This document shows positions 1 to 6,378 of a stretch of DNA of 7,506 nucleotides, one piece after another. Each line of letters starts with the position of its first letter. Positions within the stretch are counted from its first letter, which is position 1. Source of the stretch: Campylobacterales bacterium (GTDB lineage Bacteria; Campylobacterota; Campylobacteria; Campylobacterales; QNZT01); assembly GCA_027081495.1 (NCBI GenBank), contig JALWKJ010000025.1:1-7506 (forward strand), read 5' to 3'. Under the pieces are notes generated by a model that was not told where the DNA came from, searched no databases, and worked only from the letters and a program-made list of their open reading frames with translations. A program made the position numbers and the translations under genes.

Positions 1-2
1 AC

Positions 3-740
3 TTTAAAAATATAGAACTATCCGCTACTAGATTAAAAATTTTCATCGAATGTAAAAGAAAATATTATTTTAAATATATAAAAAATTTAAAAGAGTTTGA
101 AATTCCAAAAGATGAAGACAATGAACGAATAATAGGCACATATCTTCATGAAGCTTTGAAATACGCTTATGAAAAACAAAAAAGTTATGTTAGCGAAGAG
201 GAACTTCTTTTGAAATTGCAAAGGTATCTATATCAAGTCAGCGAGAACAACCATTCTCTTCGTTTTTTTATAGATATATGGCTGCAAAAACTAATACCTT
301 TTGTCAAATCCGATATATTACGGTTTCAAGACGGATTTACCGTATATGGAGTCGAAAAGACGATCACGAAAAAATTCCAACACTTAAATCTAACGGGGAA
401 GATAGACAGAATAGACATAAAAGACGATTTGCTTCATATCATCGATTATAAAAGCGGTAAAATCCCAAAAACGACTCTTAGATCGCTTCCAAAAAGCAGC
501 GATTTCCAACTTCAATTTTACTATCTTCTTTTAAAAGACGAGCGAGAGATTTTTGATGCGTTTTATTATGATCTAAACTCCGCAAATCTTATAAACGACC
601 CGCTTTTTGATGAAAAGCTCGATCTTTTATACAAACATTTTGACTCGTTAAAAGAGAAAGAATTTAACTTTACGATGTGTGAAGATCTAAAAGTCTGTCA
701 ATACTGCGCTTACGCTAAAATCTGCAACAGGATACTATAA
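3..740 (+). CDS. addB: AddB, C-terminal nuclease part of the AddAB helicase-nuclease (5' end outside window)
   Basis: AddB pairs with AddA to resect double-strand breaks for RecA. Only the last 245 codons are visible. The frame is open from base 3, so the TTG at 156 is an internal codon and not the start. The fragment is a PD-(D/E)XK nuclease domain of the RecB/AddB type. It has an N-terminal Cys17 in IECKRKYYF, GTYLHEAL with His49, GKIDRID with Asp135, the catalytic IIDYKSGK (Asp148, Lys150), and a QLQFYYLL motif (Gln171). It ends with Cys232-x2-Cys235-x5-Cys241. One early Cys plus three clustered late Cys is the known AddB arrangement that binds a 4Fe-4S cluster pinning the nuclease fold. 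The N-terminal inactivated-helicase region lies outside the window. The stop is one base before addA, so the two are surely co-transcribed. Stand-alone RecB-family nuclease is the alternative, but the addA neighbour makes it unlikely. Confidence 0.9.
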   Translation, partial: FKNIELSATRLKIFIECKRKYYFKYIKNLKEFEIPKDEDNERIIGTYLHEALKYAYEKQKSYVSEEELLLKLQRYLYQVSENNHSLRFFIDIWLQKLIPFVKSDILRFQDGFTVYGVEKTITKKFQHLNLTGKIDRIDIKDDLLHIIDYKSGKIPKTTLRSLPKSSDFQLQFYYLLLKDEREIFDAFYYDLNSANLINDPLFDEKLDLLYKHFDSLKEKEFNFTMCEDLKVCQYCAYAKICNRIL

Positions 741-741
741 G

Positions 742-3474
742 ATGGCTTTTTATCACTCATTGGCATACGAGGCAAGCGCCGGAAGCGGTAAAACTTTCGC
801 TCTTGTTATCAGATATATCTCTTTATTATATCTTGGCGCAAAACCATCGACGATACTTACTCTTACTTTTACCAACAAAGCGGCAAACGAGATGAAATCA
901 AGAATTTCGACGGTTTTAAAAGAGCTTCACCTGCCAAAAAGAGAAGCGGAACTTCAAGAGATTTCCTTAGCGCTTGAAGTACCGAAAAGAGAGATTTTGG
1001 CAAAACGGGAGATGATTTACAAACGATACTTAACGAGTGATCTTAAAATATCGACGATCGATAAATTTTTTTCGCAAATTCTCAGACTCTTTTGCCAACA
1101 TCTCGGATTGATGCCCGATTTTACCATCGAGGAGATAAACGACAAGCAGCGATTTATTTTAAAATTTATATCAAACATCAAAAAAGAGGGAATCTATAAA
1201 GAACTCGTACTTTTTTCGGCAAGAGAGAGTAAAAGGGTTGGAGATATATTTACATTTTTATCGCATCTTTATACAAAAGAGGCCGAACTACCAGGATATA
1301 AAATCAAAAACGATAAAATAAGCGTAAACGAAAAAGAGATTCTAATCTTAGTAAAATCCCTTCGAACGCTTTTTGAAGATTGTGAATGTAAACTATCAAA
1401 AAGAGCTCTTAACACGCTTTTAGTCGAAAATATTGACGATCTACTCTCCAAAGGATGGATTTGTAAAGAGAGTTTCGATTATTGGGATTATAAAAAATGT
1501 TTTCATGAAGAGATGGACAAGCTCTTAAAAGAGATTAAAATAAAACTCTCTTTTTACCTGCAAAAAAGAGACGATTACCTTTTAAAAAAATATTTCGATC
1601 TTTACGAAGTTTACAAAAACACGATTTTAGAAGAGAACAGATCAACAAATCTTCTTGGATTCGACGATGTTACAAACCTACTTTTTAGACTTCTTAGCGA
1701 AGAGATTAAAAGCGATTTTTTATATTTCAGACTTGACTCCAGCATCGAACATCTGCTAATAGACGAATTTCAAGATACCAACATAGTGCAGTATAAAATA
1801 CTTGAACCTATCATAGAGGAGATACACTCAGGAATCGGGGTTAAAGATTTTCGAACATTTTTTTATGTCGGCGATATAAAGCAATCTATTTATAGATTTC
1901 GCGGCGGGGCAAAAGAGCTTTTTCATTATGTTCAAAAAAAGTTTGCAGTAACCCTAATGGAACTTGATACCAATTATAGAAGTGCATATAATCTAGTAGA
2001 GTTTGTAAACGAAACTTTTAACGGCGTAATGAAAGAGTACTCTTTTCAAAAATGCTCAAAAACCGACGACAAGGGCTATGTAAAAGTAACAAAAGAGGAT
2101 GATCTTTTGAAAAGTATCACCGATGAAGTTTTTAAACTTTTAAATTCTAATGTAAAAGATGAAGAGATCGCGATTTTAACTTATACCAACTCGGATGCTT
2201 TTTTGATTGAAGAGGAACTTCTTAAAAGAGATAAAAAACTTAAAATAACGACGCAAACTACGGCAAAGCTGATCAATACTCCCTATGTATCGGCTATAAT
2301 CGAGTTATTGAAGTATCTCTATTTTAAAGAAGAGATATGCAAAATAAATTTCCTGACGACTATCGGTTTATCGTGGAGTCAAAAGGCGGATTTTTCCTCC
2401 TTTTACAAAAACAAAGATCTCATCTCTTTGATAAAAGAGATAATAAAAAAATTTGAACTGCCTGGAGATGACGCAAATATTTTAAAATTGATAGAGATTG
2501 CGGCAAATTACAAAGATATAGAAGAGTTTTTGTTTGAGAGTGAAAATTTAAGTATCGACTCTCCTTCAAAAAAAGACGAAGGTATTAAAATTTTGACAAT
2601 CCACAAATCAAAGGGTCTTGAGTTTCCATATGTCATACTTTGCGACAGATTTAAAAAAAAGAGTCCAAATAGATCGACTTTAATATTTTCCCACAACGAT
2701 ATTTCGCTAAAAGATATTTTTATCAGAGTGTCAAAAAGAGAGTGTGTCGATCCGTCTTATAAAACCGCTCTTGAAAACGAAAAAAGACTTGGCGAAGAAG
2801 ATGACTTAAATCTTTTATATGTAGCGTTTACTAGAGCAAAACATGGGCTTATTGTCTGTCAAAACAATGAAAACTCCGCTTTTGAAAAACTTGCCCTAAA
2901 AGAGTGCGAAAAAGGCGAACTTCTTATTTCAAAAGAGAATATAAAGGAACCGCCCCCCAAACTAAGCTATGAAAGCATCAAACTTGGACTTCAACGCCAA
3001 GAGATCAAAACCGAAAAGATCAAAACCGAAAATATAGGCTCTATTAACTTCGGTAACGCTCTTCATTATATGCTTGAAATTCTTGACGGATTTAACAAAA
3101 ACGATCTTGACAACGCCTATTGGGCGATGAAAAACAGATTTGAAAATCTTTTAAAAGAGTCCGACGCTCAAAAAATCAAACAAAGAATACAAAGATTGCT
3201 CCATCATGAAGAGTTTCAAAGATTGACGGAGGGGAAAATTTCAAAAGAGCAGCCTCTTTTTTTTAACAACGAACTGAGGCAAATCGATCTTTTGGTTCAA
3301 AAGGAGGATCATTTTATCGTTATAGACTACAAAAGCTCTTTACAAATCAGAAGCGAACACAAATCACAGGTTAGAGCCTATAAAAAAGCGATCCGTTCGA
3401 TTACGAAACAAAAAACACTCGGATATATTTGCTATATCGGGGAAAATGAAATCAATCTGATAACTGTCGATTAA
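742..3474 (+). CDS. addA: AddA, UvrD/Rep-family (SF1A) helicase with C-terminal RecB-type nuclease
   Basis: This is the motor and nuclease subunit of AddAB, which unwinds and trims DNA ends before RecA loading. All main SF1 motifs are present: Walker A ASAGSGKT (residues 11-18), Ia TLTFTNKAANEM, II LLIDEFQDT (338-346, Asp341-Glu342), III VGDIKQSIYRFRGG (376-389), IV LDTNYRS (408-414), V ILTIHKSKGLEFP (617-629) and VI YVAFTRAK (693-700). The C-terminus is a PD-(D/E)XK domain: GNALHYML with His775, QIDLLV with Asp849, VIDYKSS with Asp862 and Lys864, and QVRAY (Gln876, Tyr880). At 910 residues it is shorter than Firmicute AddA (about 1,200) and close to the compact Campylobacterota form. The ATG has AGGA at 729-732. 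No other start codon exists between it and the in-frame stop at 688-690, so the N-terminus really is only ten residues ahead of Walker A and lacks a Q motif. A 15-base tandem repeat lies in the linker before the nuclease domain. Confidence 0.95.
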   Translation: MAFYHSLAYEASAGSGKTFALVIRYISLLYLGAKPSTILTLTFTNKAANEMKSRISTVLKELHLPKREAELQEISLALEVPKREILAKREMIYKRYLTSDLKISTIDKFFSQILRLFCQHLGLMPDFTIEEINDKQRFILKFISNIKKEGIYKELVLFSARESKRVGDIFTFLSHLYTKEAELPGYKIKNDKISVNEKEILILVKSLRTLFEDCECKLSKRALNTLLVENIDDLLSKGWICKESFDYWDYKKCFHEEMDKLLKEIKIKLSFYLQKRDDYLLKKYFDLYEVYKNTILEENRSTNLLGFDDVTNLLFRLLSEEIKSDFLYFRLDSSIEHLLIDEFQDTNIVQYKILEPIIEEIHSGIGVKDFRTFFYVGDIKQSIYRFRGGAKELFHYVQKKFAVTLMELDTNYRSAYNLVEFVNETFNGVMKEYSFQKCSKTDDKGYVKVTKEDDLLKSITDEVFKLLNSNVKDEEIAILTYTNSDAFLIEEELLKRDKKLKITTQTTAKLINTPYVSAIIELLKYLYFKEEICKINFLTTIGLSWSQKADFSSFYKNKDLISLIKEIIKKFELPGDDANILKLIEIAANYKDIEEFLFESENLSIDSPSKKDEGIKILTIHKSKGLEFPYVILCDRFKKKSPNRSTLIFSHNDISLKDIFIRVSKRECVDPSYKTALENEKRLGEEDDLNLLYVAFTRAKHGLIVCQNNENSAFEKLALKECEKGELLISKENIKEPPPKLSYESIKLGLQRQEIKTEKIKTENIGSINFGNALHYMLEILDGFNKNDLDNAYWAMKNRFENLLKESDAQKIKQRIQRLLHHEEFQRLTEGKISKEQPLFFNNELRQIDLLVQKEDHFIVIDYKSSLQIRSEHKSQVRAYKKAIRSITKQKTLGYICYIGENEINLITVD
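3002..3031 (+). repeat. Perfect 15-bp direct tandem repeat inside addA
   Basis: The unit AGATCAAAACCGAAA occurs twice with no gap and no mismatch (3002-3016 and 3017-3031). It is five codons long, so the frame is kept, and the protein reads EIKTEKIKTEN at residues 754-764. It falls between helicase motif VI (ending near residue 700) and the nuclease domain (from about 771), a charged linker that should tolerate length change. The exactness at DNA level suggests a recent duplication. Confidence 0.9.
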
Positions 3475-3480
3475 GGGCAG

Positions 3481-3492
3481 ATATTATAATAT
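3481..3492 (+). promoter_or_regulatory. Putative -10 promoter element within an AT palindrome, ahead of the coiled-coil gene
   Basis: A consensus TATAAT lies at 3485-3490, inside the perfect 12-base palindrome ATATTATAATAT, 33 bases ahead of the ATG at 3524. No recognisable -35 box lies 17 bases upstream (that stretch is the end of addA), but Campylobacterota sigma-70 promoters commonly lack one. If real, transcription would start near 3497, so the coiled-coil gene, and perhaps recA beyond it, could be expressed independently of addBA. AT-rich intergenic DNA yields such matches by chance, so this is moderate evidence only. Confidence 0.45.
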
Positions 3493-3523
3493 ATCATTAA
3501 TTATCAAAGCGGGGACGGTTCGT

Positions 3524-3997
3524 ATGCTAAAAGATATCTCTAAAAAACTCACGATGAAGAAGACTTTTTTTGTCACTCAACTTGAAGGATTCTTTAACGC
3601 GATATCTCAAGAGTACCAAGACCTTATCCATCAAAAAGAGGTGGAAAATTCGCTTCTTGAAGAAAAAATTTTAAAAAATGAAAAAGATATCAAAAATCTG
3701 GTTCAGATCAAAGAAGAGTTGAAGTCTGAACTTTTTTTAAAAGACGAATATATCAAAAATCTTGAAAAAAAGATGAACGACTCGGCGGATATCCGGTACA
3801 AAAAACTTCTAAAAGAAAATCTTCATCTAAAAGAGAAGATCAATGAAAACGATTCGTTAGAGGTATCAAGACTAAAACAACAGATAAAAAACCTGCAAAA
3901 TATCATCGCAAAAGGCGCAAGCGGCTACAATGACACGCTCAAAGAGAGAGATAAAGAGGCTCTCATAAAAGAGATAAGTAAAACCCTTAAAAAATAA
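3524..3997 (+). CDS. Uncharacterised 157-residue coiled-coil protein between addA and recA
   Basis: I do not recognise this family. The protein is soluble-looking: no signal peptide, no membrane segment, no Cys, no nucleotide-binding motif. Residues 1-40 (with MKKTFFVTQLEGFFNAISQEY) are the more hydrophobic, aromatic part and could be a small helical docking region. From about residue 40 to 130 it is a Lys/Glu/Leu-rich helix with heptad-like spacing of Leu and Ile, interrupted near ADIRYKK, then a short Gly-containing break (AKGASGY) and a charged C-terminal helix. This suggests a dimeric coiled coil. The ATG has a G-rich Shine-Dalgarno-like GGGGA at 3511-3515, eight bases upstream; no ATG, GTG or TTG lies closer upstream in frame. 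Codon use resembles the neighbours, so it does not look imported. It sits on the same strand between addA and recA, 49 and 77 bases from each, so a part in recombination or chromosome handling is possible but is only inferred from position. Confidence 0.8.
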   Translation: MLKDISKKLTMKKTFFVTQLEGFFNAISQEYQDLIHQKEVENSLLEEKILKNEKDIKNLVQIKEELKSELFLKDEYIKNLEKKMNDSADIRYKKLLKENLHLKEKINENDSLEVSRLKQQIKNLQNIIAKGASGYNDTLKERDKEALIKEISKTLKK

Positions 3998-3998
3998 C

Positions 3999-4013
3999 AT
4001 TTCAAAATGAAAT
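3999..4013. repeat. Small inverted repeat upstream of recA
   Basis: ATTTCA and TGAAAT form perfect 6-base arms around AAA. The repeat begins two bases after the stop of the coiled-coil gene and ends about 25 bases before the likely recA -10 box. No U-run directly follows, and the arms are short and AT-rich, so it is a poor terminator. A protein-binding operator is the other reading. It may also be chance. Confidence 0.4.
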
Positions 4014-4038
4014 ATTTACAGACACTTGATTGTTTATA

Positions 4039-4047
4039 TGTTAATAT
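4039..4047 (+). promoter_or_regulatory. Putative extended -10 promoter of recA
   Basis: TG-T-TAATAT is an extended -10 element (TGn followed by a five-of-six match to TATAAT). It ends 27 bases before the recA ATG, giving a predicted start near 4054 and a leader of about 20 bases. TTGATT at 4026-4031 resembles a -35 box, but its spacing of 10 bases is too short for use with this -10. A second weaker -10 candidate, TATAAA, is at 4047-4052. The call rests on position and on the extended -10 form. Confidence 0.5.
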
Positions 4048-4061
4048 ATAAATAAAAAGAC

Positions 4062-4067
4062 AAAGGA
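4062..4067 (+). promoter_or_regulatory. Ribosome binding site of recA
   Basis: AAAGGA ends seven bases before the ATG at 4075, the expected spacing. It fixes that ATG as the start, matching the usual RecA N-terminus. Confidence 0.75.
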
Positions 4068-4074
4068 TAAATAG

Positions 4075-5103
4075 ATGGAAGCAAACAAAAAAAAAGCGCT
4101 TGATCTTACTATAAAACAGATCGATAAAGCATTCGGTAAAGGCGCGATCGTACGACTGGGCGATAAAGAGATAGAACCGATAGACTCCATAAGCACCGGC
4201 TCTTTAGGGCTCGATATCGCTCTTGGTATAGGAGGAGTGCCCAAAGGAAGAGTGATTGAAATTTACGGACCCGAAAGTTCAGGTAAAACCACTCTCGCCC
4301 TTCAAATAACGGCCGAGTGCCAAAAACACGGAGGAATCGCGGCGTTTATCGACGCCGAACATGCGCTAGATACCAAATATGCCAAAAATCTGGGAGTAGA
4401 TATAGATAATCTCTATGTTTCACAACCCGATTTTGGAGAGCAGGCGCTGGATATCGTCGAGACGATGGCAAGAAGCGGAGCTATCGATCTTATAGTAATC
4501 GATTCGGTAGCGGCGCTTACGCCGAAAACGGAGATAGAAGGAGATATGGGAGATACTCATGTCGGACTTCAAGCAAGACTTATGAGTCAAGCTCTTCGAA
4601 AATTAACAAGCGTGCTTCATAAAATGAATACAACCGTTATTTTTATAAATCAAATTCGTATGAAAATAGGTATGATGGGATACGGATCTCCCGAAACGAC
4701 AACCGGCGGTAACGCTCTTAAATTTTACGCATCTGTTAGAATCGATGTACGAAGAATCGCAACACTTAAACAAGCAGAAGAGAATATAGGCAATAGAGTC
4801 AAAGCTAAAGTAATTAAAAATAAAGTCGCCCCTCCTTTTAAACAAGCGGAATTTGATATAATGTTCGGCGAGGGAATCTCGAAAGAGGGAGAGTTGGTTG
4901 ATTATGGAGTCAAACTGGATATCATCGACAAAAGCGGCGCATGGTTTAGTTACGGCGATAAAAAACTAGGTCAAGGGCGTGAAAATGTCAAAGCCCTTCT
5001 AAAAGAAGACCCTAAACTCGCGGAAGAGATCGAAAAAGCCATAAAAGCTTCCATGGGCATAGGCGATGAAATAGAGAGTGAAGAAACAGACAAAGGAGAA
5101 TAA
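4075..5103 (+). CDS. recA: RecA recombinase
   Basis: RecA polymerises on single-stranded DNA and carries out ATP-dependent strand exchange; it is the loading target of AddAB. The 342 residues are close to the usual length (E. coli 352). Visible landmarks are the N-terminal polymerisation helix (residues 1-30), Walker A GPESSGKT (65-72), Walker B LIVIDSVAAL (Asp143), and the NQIRMKIG segment leading to the L2 DNA-binding loop GMMGYGSPETTTGG. These are followed by the ALKFYASVR strand, the C-terminal domain motif GAWFSYGDKKLGQGREN and an acidic tail rich in Glu and Asp. L2 is one residue longer than in E. coli, as I recall for Helicobacter. Nothing looks inactivated. Codons 5-7 form a run of nine A. 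Its own promoter and binding site lie just upstream and eno follows after six bases, so recA likely leads a four-gene operon. No E. coli-type LexA box (CTGT-N8-ACAG) is seen upstream. Confidence 0.99.
   Translation: MEANKKKALDLTIKQIDKAFGKGAIVRLGDKEIEPIDSISTGSLGLDIALGIGGVPKGRVIEIYGPESSGKTTLALQITAECQKHGGIAAFIDAEHALDTKYAKNLGVDIDNLYVSQPDFGEQALDIVETMARSGAIDLIVIDSVAALTPKTEIEGDMGDTHVGLQARLMSQALRKLTSVLHKMNTTVIFINQIRMKIGMMGYGSPETTTGGNALKFYASVRIDVRRIATLKQAEENIGNRVKAKVIKNKVAPPFKQAEFDIMFGEGISKEGELVDYGVKLDIIDKSGAWFSYGDKKLGQGRENVKALLKEDPKLAEEIEKAIKASMGIGDEIESEETDKGE
5093..5098 (+). promoter_or_regulatory. Ribosome binding site of eno, inside the end of recA
   Basis: AAGGAG lies within the last codons of recA and ends 11 bases before the eno ATG at 5110. 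Ribosomes finishing recA pass over it, so eno translation is probably linked to recA translation. Confidence 0.7.
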
Positions 5104-5109
5104 AATAAA

Positions 5110-6378
5110 ATGGTTTATATAGATGATGTTTATGCGGATGAAGTTCTTGACAGTAGAGGAAATCCGACCGTAAGAGCCACGGTAATTTTAAGCGACGGCA
5201 CGCAAGCGGACGCAATCGTACCAAGCGGAGCGAGCACCGGAAAAAGAGAAGCGCTTGAATTAAGAGATCATGAAGATAGATATATGGGTAAAGGGGTATT
5301 GAAAGCCTGCGATAATGTCAATACGAAAATAGCGGATGAATTAATCGGAGTAACTCCTTACAATCAGGCGCAAGTCGATGAAATCATGAAAGAACTCGAC
5401 GGCAGCGACAATTATGAAAATCTTGGAGCAAATGCGGTGCTTGGCGTATCTATGGCAGTCGCAAGAGCCGCAGCCGTTAGTCTCAACCTGCCGCTTTATA
5501 GATATCTAGGCGGAAGCAACGCTATGACTATGCCCGTTCCTATGTTTAATATCATAAACGGTGGAAGCCATGCTAACAACAGCGTCGATTTTCAAGAATA
5601 TATGATCATGCCTTTAAATTTTGAAACATTTTCAAAAGCGCTAAGAGCCGCGAGCGAGGTGTATCATCATCTAAAAAAGATCATCGCGAATATGAACGAA
5701 AGTACGGCACTTGGCGATGAAGGAGGTTTTGCGCCGAATCTCAAAAATAACGAAGAGCCGATCAAAGTAATCATGGAAGCAATCGAAAAAGCCGGTTATA
5801 AAGCCGGAAGAGATATCGCCATAGCTTTAGATGTCGCAAGCAGCGAACTGGTAACGGAAGGAGGTTACAGACTAGACTCTGAAGATAGAATATTAAGCGC
5901 CGAAGAGTTAGTGGATTATTATGTCGATCTTTGTGAAAAATACCCCATCGTATCTATAGAAGACGGTCTTAGCGAAGACGACTGGGACGGATGGAAAATT
6001 TTGACTGAAAAACTAGGCAAAAAGATTCAATTAGTCGGGGACGACCTATTTGTAACCAATGAAAAAATATTAAAAGAAGGGATAAATAAAAACATAGCCA
6101 ACTCGATCTTAATCAAACCCAATCAGATCGGCTCGGTTACGCAGACGATGCGAACCGTAAGACTCGCGCAAAAAAACGGCTATAAATGCGTCATGAGCCA
6201 CAGAAGCGGAGAGAGTGAAGATACTTTTATCGCCGATTTTGCGGTAGCTTTAAATACGGGAGAGATAAAGACGGGTTCGACCGCTAGAGGCGAAAGAACG
6301 GCAAAATATAACCGCCTGCTGGAGATTGAAAGGGAAACGGCTTTTAGTGAGTATCCCGGAGATTCGCTTTTTAGCTAA
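5110..6378 (+). CDS. eno: Enolase (phosphopyruvate hydratase)
   Basis: Enolase interconverts 2-phosphoglycerate and phosphoenolpyruvate in glycolysis and gluconeogenesis, as a cytosolic Mg-dependent enzyme. The 422 residues show the whole family pattern: DSRGNPTV near the start, SGASTGKREALELRD, and NGGSHANNSVDFQEYM. The catalytic base pair is Glu204 (GDEGGFAPN) and Lys336 (LIKPNQIG). The metal ligands are Asp241 (ALDVASSE), Glu284 (SIEDGL) and Asp311 (VGDDLFVTN), with His364 (SHRSGE) and Lys387 (GEIKTGSTARGER) for substrate. These sit 4-5 residues before their E. coli counterparts, so the fold is intact. In chemolithoautotrophic Campylobacterota the enzyme would mainly serve gluconeogenesis; that is inference. 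It lies six bases after recA, and its stop overlaps the next start by one base (TAATG). Confidence 0.99.
   Translation: MVYIDDVYADEVLDSRGNPTVRATVILSDGTQADAIVPSGASTGKREALELRDHEDRYMGKGVLKACDNVNTKIADELIGVTPYNQAQVDEIMKELDGSDNYENLGANAVLGVSMAVARAAAVSLNLPLYRYLGGSNAMTMPVPMFNIINGGSHANNSVDFQEYMIMPLNFETFSKALRAASEVYHHLKKIIANMNESTALGDEGGFAPNLKNNEEPIKVIMEAIEKAGYKAGRDIAIALDVASSELVTEGGYRLDSEDRILSAEELVDYYVDLCEKYPIVSIEDGLSEDDWDGWKILTEKLGKKIQLVGDDLFVTNEKILKEGINKNIANSILIKPNQIGSVTQTMRTVRLAQKNGYKCVMSHRSGESEDTFIADFAVALNTGEIKTGSTARGERTAKYNRLLEIERETAFSEYPGDSLFS

Noticed and set aside
156..740. A 194-residue gene starting at TTG 156
   Set aside because: The same frame is open to the left edge, and the upstream part encodes the conserved first Cys and the GTYLHE motif of the AddB nuclease domain, so 156 is internal.
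1269..1451. Minus-strand ORF of 60 codons in addA (a similar one is at 2508-2696)
   Set aside because: Both lie fully inside addA, where the + frame encodes helicase sequence; no separate support.
3999..4013. The inverted repeat as an intrinsic terminator of the coiled-coil gene
   Set aside because: The stem is six mostly A-T pairs with a three-base loop and no run of T directly after it, so an operator or chance is more likely.
4041..4244. Minus-strand ORF of 67 codons over the recA promoter and start
   Set aside because: It is antisense to highly conserved RecA codons and to the promoter region, has no ribosome binding site that I can see, and has a low-complexity Ser/Pro product.
4603..4845. 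Minus-strand ORF of 80 codons inside recA
   Set aside because: It is a shadow of the conserved RecA core in another frame; the Cys/His/Phe-rich translation looks non-biological.
5012..5224. Minus-strand ORF of 70 codons across the recA-eno junction
   Set aside because: It is antisense to two well-supported genes, with an Arg/Leu/Cys-rich product and no recognisable domain.
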